A stretch of DNA of 32,814 bases from Comamonadaceae bacterium. Its GTDB lineage: Bacteria > Pseudomonadota > Gammaproteobacteria > Burkholderiales > Burkholderiaceae_C. Positions 26,384-32,814 of this stretch are shown in pieces. Each line of letters starts with the position of its first letter. Position 1 is the stretch's first letter. A program made the position numbers and the translations under genes. The notes below the pieces were generated by a model that was not told where the DNA came from, did no database searches, and was given only the letters and a program-made list of their open reading frames with translations. The stretch covers positions 1 to 32,814 of the forward strand of contig JAIXOM010000019.1 in NCBI GenBank assembly GCA_027486755.1, in the 5' to 3' direction.

Positions 26384-28153
26384 TCAAGCGGGCTGCTTCT
26401 GGCTGACCCATTGCTGGCGGCGCTGCTCACTGGCTGCACGGTCCAGGCTGTAGACCGGCGTGCCGGCCGCTGGGGTGCTCTGGCTGGCAATGACCACGCC
26501 GTAGACCTGCTCGGCGGTCGCACGCGAGATGTAGGCGCCGTTGAGGTCCCGCTCGACCGCATCGAGATCGCGCTCGAGCGGGTTGCCGTAGCCGCCGCCG
26601 CCAGGCGAATTGGCGCGCAGGGTGTCGCCCGTCTTGAGCGCGCGTTTGTCTTCCTTGCTGCGCATGGCCGGCGTCCAGGTCTTGCCCTCGGTCACGAACT
26701 CGACCTTGTTGGGCTGGCCCGAGCCGCCGCCGCGCACACCAAAGGGGGCATGGTCAGCGCGGTCGCCGAGCACGGTGACCAGGCATTCATTCCAGGTGGT
26801 GAAGCTGTAGCTGGTGCCGCAGCCGCCCCGATGCCAACCGGCCCCGCCCGAGTCGTCGCGCACGCTGAAGTGGTTGAAACGAATCGGGAAGCGATGCTCG
26901 GACATTTCGAGCGACATGAAGTTGGCCATGGACTGCGGCGGTGTGCCGTTGATCAGTCCATCGCTGGCCTGGCTGGCGCCATAGCCGCCTGGGTAGGGGA
27001 AGACGCCCACGTAGTAGTTGCCACTTTTGGGGTGGGTGCCACTGATGGCGGTCACGCCTATGGTGCCGAAGAAGGCTGCTGGCGCCTTGTCGGGAATGGC
27101 CTGGGCCAGTGCGCCGAAGGTCACATCAATGGCCCGGCCCATGGGTTCGAGGTAGCCACCGCAAGCGGTCGGGTACTCGGCCGAGAGCAAAGTGCGCGGC
27201 GGCAGGGTGAAACTGATCGGGCGGAAGGTGCCGCCGTTGACCGGCACATCCGGGAAGATGTGCTTGATGGCCACGTAACACGAGGACAGGGTGGTGTTGC
27301 GCGACATGTTCATCGGCCCGGTGGTGCTGGCGCCAGTGCCGGTGAAATCAAAGTGCATCTCATCACCATTGACGGTGATGGCCAGCTTGACAGGCACCGG
27401 GGTGTCGTTGATGCCATCGTTGTCCAGAAAGTCCTCGCAGCGGTAGGTGCCGTCTGGAATTTCTGCGATGTAAGAACGCATCTGGCGCTCGGAGTAGGCG
27501 ATCATTTCGTTGAGGCACTGGCTGAGCGTGTCGCGGCCGTAGCGGGTGACCAGGGCCTCGATACCACGGTGACCCACGGCGAACACATTGACCATGGCCG
27601 AGAGGTCGCCGGCGATCTCTTTGGGCAGGCGCACATTGGCCTTGAACATGGCCAGCAGGGCTTCATTCAAACGCCCTTCTTCATAGAGCTTGACGGGCGG
27701 AATGACGATGCCTTCCTGGTGAATCTCAGTGGCCTTGGGGCCCCAGCCGCCGGGCACGTTGCCGCCTATGTCCATCCAGTGGCCGGTGGTGGCCAGCACC
27801 GCGAACAATTTGCCGTCGGCAAAGATGGGCGCCACCAATTGAACGTCTTGCAAATGACTGCCGCCGACATAGGTGTCATTCATGATCCAGATGTCGCCGG
27901 GCTTGAAGCCGCCTTGCTCGCGCGCCAAGCCAATGATGTGCTGCACCGCGAATTGCATGTAAGCCAGAAACACCGGCAGACCATAACGACCCTGGGCGAT
28001 GGTCTCGCCCGTCTCCGGGTGGAAGATGCCGTTGGCGCAATCATTGGTTTCAGAAATGATGGGCGAGATGGCTGAATGAATCAGTTGCAGATCCATCTCA
28101 TCGGCGATTTGTTCAAGGCTGCCGCGCACCACGGCCAAGGTCACTGGATCCAT
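26384..28153 (-). CDS. Hydantoinase B/oxoprolinase-family subunit (HyuB-like)
   Basis: The 589-residue protein begins MDPVTLAVVRGSLEQIADEM, typical of the HyuB family. HyuB is the catalytic partner of HyuA in ATP-dependent N-methylhydantoinase and 5-oxoprolinase, and is related to the acetone and acetophenone carboxylase subunits. NDTYVGGSHLQDV and GHWMDIGG hold the Asp/His residues expected at the metal site. Near the C-terminus GVRGGGSGQPN and NSPGGGGYGNPLERD match the family. Its ATG follows the HyuA stop with no gap (TAAATG). Either ring-amide hydrolysis or carboxylation is possible; sequence alone cannot decide. Confidence 0.92.
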   Translation of the reverse strand: MDPVTLAVVRGSLEQIADEMDLQLIHSAISPIISETNDCANGIFHPETGETIAQGRYGLPVFLAYMQFAVQHIIGLAREQGGFKPGDIWIMNDTYVGGSHLQDVQLVAPIFADGKLFAVLATTGHWMDIGGNVPGGWGPKATEIHQEGIVIPPVKLYEEGRLNEALLAMFKANVRLPKEIAGDLSAMVNVFAVGHRGIEALVTRYGRDTLSQCLNEMIAYSERQMRSYIAEIPDGTYRCEDFLDNDGINDTPVPVKLAITVNGDEMHFDFTGTGASTTGPMNMSRNTTLSSCYVAIKHIFPDVPVNGGTFRPISFTLPPRTLLSAEYPTACGGYLEPMGRAIDVTFGALAQAIPDKAPAAFFGTIGVTAISGTHPKSGNYYVGVFPYPGGYGASQASDGLINGTPPQSMANFMSLEMSEHRFPIRFNHFSVRDDSGGAGWHRGGCGTSYSFTTWNECLVTVLGDRADHAPFGVRGGGSGQPNKVEFVTEGKTWTPAMRSKEDKRALKTGDTLRANSPGGGGYGNPLERDLDAVERDLNGAYISRATAEQVYGVVIASQSTPAAGTPVYSLDRAASEQRRQQWVSQKQPA

Positions 28154-30175
28154 TTACTTCACCTTCACCAAAAGATTGCTGTGGGGATCGACCACCAGGG
28201 TCATATCGGGTTCGACCACGGTGGTGGTGTCTTTCTGCTCGATGATGGCCGGGCCGTCGAAGCTCATGCCGGGCAGAAGGTCATCGCGCTGATAGACCGG
28301 TGTGTCGTACCAGCGCAGGAAGTGCACCGGCCGCCGGCTTACTGGCTTGGGCGTAGCGCTGGAGGCCTGGGCCTGCGGCCGCGCTGCCGCTGCGGTGCTG
28401 CGCGAGCCCACCGCCACGGTGCGCAGATTCACCATCACCACTGGGATGTCCTTGAGCGTGTTGCCAAACTGGCCGCGGTAGGTATCTATGAAAGCCTGCT
28501 CGAGCTCGGCATGGCTCATGCCGGGCTGCACCGGGACCCGCAGGGAGTGAATCTGACCGGCGTAGGCCATGTCGGCCGCATGGGAGAGTACGACCGAGTC
28601 GACCGGCACCTGGCTGTCGCGGATCTGCTGCTGGGCCTGTTCGCGCTGACGCTCGAAGATGGCCGACAGGTCTGCTGCGGCTATCGCCTCCAAGCGCTTT
28701 TCCACCGTCTGCGAAATGTCGTAGCGCAGGTCGGCATAGGCACAGCCCAGCGCGCAGAGCACACCCGGGTATTGCGGGACCAGCATGGTGCTCACGCCCA
28801 CCTCGCGGATGAGGGCGCCGCCGTGCAAGGGCCCTGCGCCGCCGAAGGCCACCAGCGCGAAGTCACGCGGATCCAGACCGCGCTCGATGGACATCAGCCG
28901 CATGCGGCCGGCCATGCGCTGGTTGACCACCGCCAATATCGCCTCGGCGGTCTGCTCCATGCCCAGGCCCAACTTGGCGCCCAGGTCGGCCACCGCCTTG
29001 CGCGCGCCTTCCACATTGAGGGTGCTGCCATCCCCGTTCATGCGGCTTTCAGGGTTGATGCGGCCGAGCACCACATTGGCATCGGTGACGGTCGGTTCGG
29101 TGCCGCCGCGGCGGTAGGCGACCGGGCCGGGCACGGCGCCGGCGCTGCGCGGGCCGACCTGCAGCATGCCGCCGCGGTCGAGGTGGGCAATGCTGCCGCC
29201 GCCTGCGCCGATGGTGTGCACATCGATCATCGGCAGACGCAGCGGAATGCGAAAGTCCAGGTTGGTCAGCTCGGCCACCTCAGGCTTGCCGTTGATGATG
29301 ACGGCCACATCAAAACTGGTGCCACCCATGTCGCCGGTAATCACATGGCTAAAGCCCGATTCGGCGGCAATCAGAGCCGCAGCGGTGACACCTGCAGCCG
29401 GGCCGGAGCGCACGATGTAGGCCGAACGCTGGCCCAACTGGCGCAGCGGTGCCACGCCGCCGTTGGACTGCATGATGGCTACTTCGCGCTCGTAGCCCCA
29501 GCCTTTGAGCTTTTCAGCCAGATTCTTGGCATAGCGCGCCACCAGGGGCTGTAAAAAGCCCTGAACCACCGCCGTGCTGGTGCGCTCGAACTCGTAGTAC
29601 TCGCGCACCACCGAGGTAGCGGTGACCAGCTCCCAGGCCGGGTTGATTTGCGCCAGGATGTCACGCGCACGCTCTTCATGGCTGGTGTTGGCGTAGGCGT
29701 GCATGAAGGCGATCACCACAGATTCGACCTTGCGAGCCTGTAGTTCCTGGGCGATCGCTCGCAGGCCCTCCTCGTCCAGCGGCTGCAGAACCTGGCCCTC
29801 GTAGTCGACCCTTTCGTCAACTTCAAAACGCAGCTCACGCGGCACCAGGGGCTCGTGCACACCCTCCAGCCCGTACATCTTCGGCCGATCGCGCCGGCCC
29901 AACTCGATCACATCGCGAAAGCCACGGGTGGTGATGAGCGCGCAGCGCGCGCCCTTGCGCTCGATCACGGCGTTGGTGGCAATCGTGGTGCCGTGCAAGA
30001 TGGCGTCCAGCTCATTGGGGCTCAGGCCTGCGGCCTGCAGCGCATTGAGCAGGCCCACTGAAGGATCATGCGGGGTGGATGGCACCTTGAGAATTTGGTG
30101 CGGCTTGCCGTCGCTGCCTGAAAAATACAAGTCGGTGAAGGTCCCACCAACGTCTATGCCTACAGTTCCTGTCAT
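28154..30175 (-). CDS. Hydantoinase A/oxoprolinase-family subunit (HyuA-like)
   Basis: A 673-residue ATPase subunit of the actin-like ATPase fold. GIDVGGTFTDLYF at the N-terminus is the phosphate 1 loop, and HGTTIATNAVIERKG and RGFRDVIELGRRDRPKMY are strongly conserved in HyuA. ITGDMGGTSFDVAVI is the second phosphate motif and AFGGAGPLHG follows later. The protein phosphorylates the substrate so that the HyuB subunit can act. A GGGAG ribosome-binding site precedes the ATG at 30175. It is preceded by a small gene 21 bases away and followed directly by HyuB. HyuAB heterodimers lacking a third subunit occur in hydantoinase and carboxylase pathways alike. Confidence 0.93.
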   Translation of the reverse strand: MTGTVGIDVGGTFTDLYFSGSDGKPHQILKVPSTPHDPSVGLLNALQAAGLSPNELDAILHGTTIATNAVIERKGARCALITTRGFRDVIELGRRDRPKMYGLEGVHEPLVPRELRFEVDERVDYEGQVLQPLDEEGLRAIAQELQARKVESVVIAFMHAYANTSHEERARDILAQINPAWELVTATSVVREYYEFERTSTAVVQGFLQPLVARYAKNLAEKLKGWGYEREVAIMQSNGGVAPLRQLGQRSAYIVRSGPAAGVTAAALIAAESGFSHVITGDMGGTSFDVAVIINGKPEVAELTNLDFRIPLRLPMIDVHTIGAGGGSIAHLDRGGMLQVGPRSAGAVPGPVAYRRGGTEPTVTDANVVLGRINPESRMNGDGSTLNVEGARKAVADLGAKLGLGMEQTAEAILAVVNQRMAGRMRLMSIERGLDPRDFALVAFGGAGPLHGGALIREVGVSTMLVPQYPGVLCALGCAYADLRYDISQTVEKRLEAIAAADLSAIFERQREQAQQQIRDSQVPVDSVVLSHAADMAYAGQIHSLRVPVQPGMSHAELEQAFIDTYRGQFGNTLKDIPVVMVNLRTVAVGSRSTAAAARPQAQASSATPKPVSRRPVHFLRWYDTPVYQRDDLLPGMSFDGPAIIEQKDTTTVVEPDMTLVVDPHSNLLVKVK

Positions 30176-30196
30176 CTGCTAACTCCCGTCTGGATC

Positions 30197-30463
30197 TCAG
30201 GCTTCGAGCCTGTTGGGTTTGTTCTGGTGCGCGCGCGCGGCGCTGGCCGATTGGATTTGTCGCAGCCAGGCGCAAGCGCTGGCCATCCCGTCGGCCGCCT
30301 GCGGCAGTCGGGCGGCGTGTTTGAGAAAGCCATGGTTGAGCCCCTGCGCACAGTGCGCCTGTACCGGCACCTGGGCTTGCTCGATGACGCTCTGGCGCGC
30401 ATAGGCCTTCTTCATTTGCGCGCGCGCCTGCTCTATCGGCAGCTGTTTGCTTTCGTGACGCAT
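30197..30463 (-). CDS. Small protein of unknown function leading the hyu operon
   Basis: I do not recognise this 88-residue product. It begins MRHESKQLPIEQARAQMKKA, has a basic amphipathic N-terminal half, two cysteines at about 43 and 69, and a basic low-complexity tail. No signal peptide or membrane helix is visible. A very good ribosome-binding site (GGAGGAG) sits five bases before the ATG at 30463, and HyuA starts 21 bases after its stop, so translation is credible. It may be an accessory subunit or chaperone for HyuAB, or a leader peptide gene; there is no direct evidence for either. Confidence 0.55.
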   Translation of the reverse strand: MRHESKQLPIEQARAQMKKAYARQSVIEQAQVPVQAHCAQGLNHGFLKHAARLPQAADGMASACAWLRQIQSASAARAHQNKPNRLEA

Positions 30464-30537
30464 CAATACTCCTCCCACCCTTGCGGGTCCCCGCGTTCCT
30501 TGCAGAGCTATGACCCGACGCCATGCCCCTGCCGGCC

Positions 30538-30553
30538 CCCGCTTTTATGCGGG
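30538..30553 (-). other. Stem-loop after the first GntR gene
   Basis: CCCGC (30538-30542) and GCGGG (30549-30553) can pair around a six-base AT-rich loop, 13 bases past the GntR stop on the minus strand. No T-run follows, so it is a weak or Rho-assisted stop at best, or it only marks the leader of the small gene and hyuA. The 102-base gap 30464-30565 has no clear promoter by eye. Confidence 0.3.
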
Positions 30554-30565
30554 ATGTCCCTTGGC

Positions 30566-31330
30566 TTATTCCAAATTCTTTCTGCTTGCGCTACCCGGGC
30601 GATTCAGACGCTGGGCCGCCGCCTCTTTGCTTCTCTTGTCGACTGCCTCAACATAAGCACCCACATGGCGGCCCATGCGCCGCCATGCGGCATCTCCGTC
30701 TCGCTGCTCGATCGCGTCCATCACCCTTTGGTGGGCCTGAACCACAGCCTGGCGCACCTCGGGCGAGTTAAAACCCCGCAGATCAGTGGCCTCATAGACT
30801 GCCTGCGAAATGGCCTGGGTGAAGGCAATCAGTAACTCGTTGTGGCTGGCTCGGACCAGGCTCACATGCCACTGCAAGTTGGCCTGCAAGAAAGCAGGTA
30901 CATCAGCAATGGATTCCTGAATATGGCGGTGGCGCTCGACGAGACCGGCCCAGTCCTCGTCGGTGTGGTGCAAAGCAGCTAGACGCGCGGACTGCGGCTC
31001 AATGGCCTCCCGGGCCTGCAGCACTGACTCAAATCGTATGCCTTGGCCGCGGATGAAAGTTTGTATGGAACGCTGGACCGTTTCGGTACGCGGGCGCATG
31101 ACCTCGGTGCCGCCACTGCGGCCAGTACGCGTCATCACCAGCCCCTCTACCTCCAGGATAAGCAGGGCCTCGCGCACGGTGGCCCGGGACAAGCCGGACT
31201 GAAGCGCCAGCTCGCGCTCGCTGGGCAGAGATGCCCCAACACCCAATTGCCCGTCGAGAATTTGCTCACGCAGAACATCGGCCAGCACGTCTGCGGCCTT
31301 GGGAATGTCTATGGGGGTCAGATCCAGCAT
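30566..31330 (-). CDS. FadR-type GntR transcriptional regulator (FCD domain)
   Basis: The 254-residue regulator has an N-terminal winged helix-turn-helix (about 10-75, with LPSERELALQSGLSRATVRE as the recognition part) and a C-terminal FCD ligand domain. In the FCD domain His155 (QWHVSLVRASHNELL), His200 and His222 (GRHVGAYVE) fit the usual metal ligands. FCD regulators usually bind a pathway acid, 2-hydroxyacid or CoA-ester and repress their neighbours. The downstream hyu cluster is the likely target. An operator-like palindrome lies 45 bases upstream of its start, suggesting autoregulation. The next regulator upstream is a paralogue, about 64% identical over 230 aligned residues without gaps (counted by eye). 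Confidence 0.95.
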   Translation of the reverse strand: MLDLTPIDIPKAADVLADVLREQILDGQLGVGASLPSERELALQSGLSRATVREALLILEVEGLVMTRTGRSGGTEVMRPRTETVQRSIQTFIRGQGIRFESVLQAREAIEPQSARLAALHHTDEDWAGLVERHRHIQESIADVPAFLQANLQWHVSLVRASHNELLIAFTQAISQAVYEATDLRGFNSPEVRQAVVQAHQRVMDAIEQRDGDAAWRRMGRHVGAYVEAVDKRSKEAAAQRLNRPGSASRKNLE

Positions 31331-31374
31331 GGTGGGCTATGCGAACAGAGCCACATCATATTTGGCACAACCTT

Positions 31375-31393
31375 GATTTGGTCAGACCATATC
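31375..31393. promoter_or_regulatory. GntR/FadR-type operator candidate
   Basis: GATTTGGTCAGACCATATC has a perfect 11-base core, TGGTCAGACCA, and symmetric GAT/ATC flanks with a single mismatched pair. TGGTC-N-GACCA is the typical half-site layout for FadR-family regulators. On the minus strand TATGAT, a possible -10, lies just downstream around 31357-31362, so a bound repressor would cover the -35 area of the promoter for the first GntR gene (start 31330). Confidence 0.6.
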
Positions 31394-31473
31394 AAGAAAT
31401 TTGACCGGGTTTTCCCTCGAACTGAGTCCTCGGCCCGATGATCTTCACCTTAATAGTCGGCGAAGTCTGTTTT

Positions 31474-31547
31474 GGCGACTTTTCTCCAAGTCCTGTGCTT
31501 GATTACCGGGGAAATTCTCCACTTGGAGGTCGCCACTCGGACTTGGA
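31474..31547 (-). other. Overlapping alternative stem-loops between the two GntR genes
   Basis: GGCGAC plus CTCCAAG (31474-31490, interrupted by TTTT) is complementary to CTTGGAGGTCGCC (31522-31534). The same left arm, TCCAAGTCC (31485-31493), is also perfectly complementary to GGACTTGGA (31539-31547). Only one pairing can form at a time. The element follows the stop of the upstream GntR gene (31572), so it may act in termination or as a switch in read-through mRNA. Confidence 0.45.
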
Positions 31548-31571
31548 TTTGCCGGGGTCGGCGAGAAAAGC

Positions 31572-32297
31572 TCAGACGGCGGGCAAGCCGCTTGGCCCCA
31601 TGTCCTTGACGCGGTGAACATAAGCGCCTACGTGGCGGGCCATACGGCGCCAGGCCGCGTCAGCGTCGCCGACCTTGATTGCCTCCATCACGCTTTGATG
31701 CGCCCGCGCCACCGTGCGGCGTATCTCAGGCGGACTAAATTCCTGTAAATCGGTAGCCTGGTAGACGGTCTGTGCAAACGCGCCGACGAAGGCGCTCAGC
31801 AATTCGTTGTGTCCAGCAAGCACCACGCTGACATGCCAGTCCAGGTTGGCGCGGAGAAAAGCGCCGACGTCGTCGATGTGCTGGACCAATCGTTGATGGC
31901 ACGCGTGCAGGTTTGCCAAGTCTTGCTCGGTTCTATGCAGAGCGGCTAGGCGGGCGGCATGGGGCTCTATCGCCTCGCGCACCTCCAGCACCGATGCCAA
32001 CCTGATATTCTGGCCTCGGATGAAAATTCCGATGGTGCGCTCGATGGTGGCCAGGCTCGGCCTGATGACCTCAGAGCCGCCGTTGCGTCCGGTACGGGTG
32101 GCAATAAGACCCTCTACCTCCAGAATCCGCAGGGCCTCGCGAACCGAGGCCCGTGACAATCCAGCCCGCTCAGCCAGATCGCGCTCGTTCGGAAGGATAG
32201 CGCCGACACGCAAGCGGCCGTCCAAGATCTGTTCTCGCAGGCTGTCGGCGAGAACATCGGAGGCCTTTGGGACCTGAATCGGACTGAGTGTGAGCAT
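31572..32297 (-). CDS. FadR-type GntR transcriptional regulator (FCD domain), paralogue
   Basis: This 241-residue regulator has an N-terminal winged helix (LPNERDLAERAGLSRASVRE) and an FCD ligand domain with conserved histidines in DWHVSVVLAGHNELL and RHVGAYVH. It aligns end to end with the GntR protein at 30566-31330, which supports the ATG at 32297; the open frame continues 16 codons further upstream without homology. The tandem copies may sense different ligands or form heterodimers. FCD metal-site histidines are preserved in both. It is the most upstream gene of the cluster, only about 90 bases from the end of the rRNA operon terminator. Confidence 0.94.
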   Translation of the reverse strand: MLTLSPIQVPKASDVLADSLREQILDGRLRVGAILPNERDLAERAGLSRASVREALRILEVEGLIATRTGRNGGSEVIRPSLATIERTIGIFIRGQNIRLASVLEVREAIEPHAARLAALHRTEQDLANLHACHQRLVQHIDDVGAFLRANLDWHVSVVLAGHNELLSAFVGAFAQTVYQATDLQEFSPPEIRRTVARAHQSVMEAIKVGDADAAWRRMARHVGAYVHRVKDMGPSGLPAV

Positions 32298-32388
32298 GCC
32301 TGTAGATAAGCCAGCCAAGATTGTATTGGATCCTCGATAAATCAAGGATCAATGGTGCTGACAGAAGATGAGGAACGAATGTGGAGCC

Positions 32389-32432
32389 CAAAAAACAAAA
32401 CGCCCAACCTATTCTTTCGAAGAGGCTGGGCG
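32389..32432 (-). terminator. Intrinsic terminator of the rRNA operon
   Basis: On the minus strand a ten-base stem (32423-32432 with 32401-32410, one G-U pair) is followed directly by TTTTGTTTTTT (32390-32400). This is a textbook Rho-independent terminator placed after the 5S gene. Confidence 0.9.
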
Positions 32433-32449
32433 CGTTGCAGGCTGTAAGA

Positions 32450-32564
32450 GCCTGACGATGTCCTACTTTCACACGGGAATCCGCACTATCATCGGCGCTA
32501 AGTCGTTTCACTGTCCTGTTCGGGATGGGAAGGAGTGGTACCAACTTGCTATGGTCATCAGGCA
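32450..32564 (-). rRNA. rrf: 5S ribosomal RNA
   Basis: Read on the minus strand, the sequence starts TGCCTGATGACCATAGCAAG and contains the conserved GGTACCACTCC and CCCATCCCGAACAGG blocks, ending GTAGGACATCGTCAGGC. The two ends are complementary and form helix I. Length and wording fit betaproteobacterial, Comamonadaceae-like 5S rRNA. Ends are accurate to a few bases. Confidence 0.95.
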
Positions 32565-32712
32565 TAAAGGGTCGGTGACTTGCCCATAAGCAAACCACCA
32601 AGATTCATAGAGTTGTATCAACGATATTCAGAGAAGGCGCGCACACAGCGCACCGTTTTGATTGCGTCACTTGGCATAACAACCCTGATGGCATTCGAGA
32701 ACCATCAAAGTT
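32565..32712 (-). other. 23S-5S rRNA internal transcribed spacer
   Basis: About 148 bases separate the 23S 3' end from the 5S gene. No tRNA fold is visible in it. The inverted GGTGCGCTGTGTGCGCGCC region (about 32637-32655) could form a processing stem. Confidence 0.75.
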
Positions 32713-32814
32713 ATAGGGTCAAGCCGCACGAGCAATTAGTATCAGTTAGCTTAACGCATTACTGCGCTTCCACACCTGACCTATCAACGTCCTGGTCTTG
32801 AACGACTCTTTAGG
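32713..32814 (-). rRNA. rrl: 23S ribosomal RNA, 3' end (partial)
   Basis: On the minus strand the window edge begins CCTAAAGAGTCGTTCAAGAC and runs through CAGGTGTGGAAGCGCAGTAA to the conserved tail TAATTGCTCGTGCGGCTTGA. This is the 3' end of 23S rRNA. The gene continues past position 32814, and its 3' end is set approximately by analogy with other 23S genes. Confidence 0.92.

Noticed and set aside
26411..28075. 554-codon plus-strand open frame opposite HyuB
   Set aside because: Antisense shadow; no family motif and no start signal.
28076..29554. 492-codon plus-strand open frame opposite HyuA
   Set aside because: Antisense shadow of HyuA with His-rich composition.
30066..30524. 152-codon minus-strand frame overlapping the start of HyuA
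   Set aside because: It conflicts with HyuA and with the small ORF that has a strong ribosome-binding site; residues look like an out-of-frame translation.
32368..32801. Small plus-strand open frames over the 5S and 23S genes
   Set aside because: They lie on the reverse strand of rRNA genes, so they are not protein genes.

Overview
The window looks like chromosomal DNA from a GC-rich betaproteobacterium, probably Burkholderiales and most likely Comamonadaceae. This rests on the 5S and 23S rRNA sequence at the right end, the strong GC bias at third codon positions, two Bug/TctC-type periplasmic solute receptors, and a tightly packed CoA-thioester catabolic cluster. Genus and species cannot be fixed from this window.

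Layout. (1) 1-389 is non-coding and rich in structure: a 20-base inverted repeat, a perfect 16-base palindrome and a tandem pair of REP-like hairpins. (2) 390-2477, the only gene on the + strand, encodes a Rep-family DNA helicase. (3) From about 30463 down to 2492 every gene is on the - strand. In transcription order these are: a small unknown ORF, HyuA and HyuB (hydantoinase/carboxylase-like), an acyl-CoA dehydrogenase, a crotonase, a class III CoA-transferase, a thiolase-like protein with a DUF35 zinc-ribbon partner, a Bug receptor, an SDR, a LivK-type receptor, a D-2-hydroxyacid dehydrogenase, an HpcH/HpaI aldolase, LivH-LivM-LivG-LivF, a split AtuA-like pair, an acyl-CoA ligase, a MaoC-like hydratase, a zinc-free quinone-type reductase, an SDR, an APH-fold kinase, two crotonases, then after a 386-base gap another Bug receptor and an Asp/Glu-racemase-fold protein. 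Most junctions are start/stop overlaps (ATGA or TGATG) or gaps under 50 bases, so this is one very long operon or a few nested ones. (4) Two paralogous FadR-type GntR regulators (30566-31330 and 31572-32297) lie just upstream, with a palindromic operator candidate at 31375-31393. (5) At the right edge an rRNA operon enters on the - strand: 23S 3' end, spacer, 5S and an intrinsic terminator.

How the genes may work together (inference). The Liv ABC transporter and the Bug receptors would take up an organic acid. The ligase or CoA-transferase would make its CoA ester. The dehydrogenases, crotonases, MaoC hydratase and SDRs would do beta-oxidation-like steps. Three pairings are unusual. The thiolase-like protein lacks the nucleophilic cysteine and sits with a DUF35 protein, as in Ltp2/ChsH2-type retro-aldolases. 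The APH kinase, SDR, ligase and acyl-CoA dehydrogenase recall the phosphorylation-elimination route for 4-hydroxyacyl-CoAs. The AtuA-like pair and HyuAB occur without any biotin-dependent acyl-CoA carboxylase in view. The substrate is unknown; a branched, alicyclic or terpenoid acid would fit.
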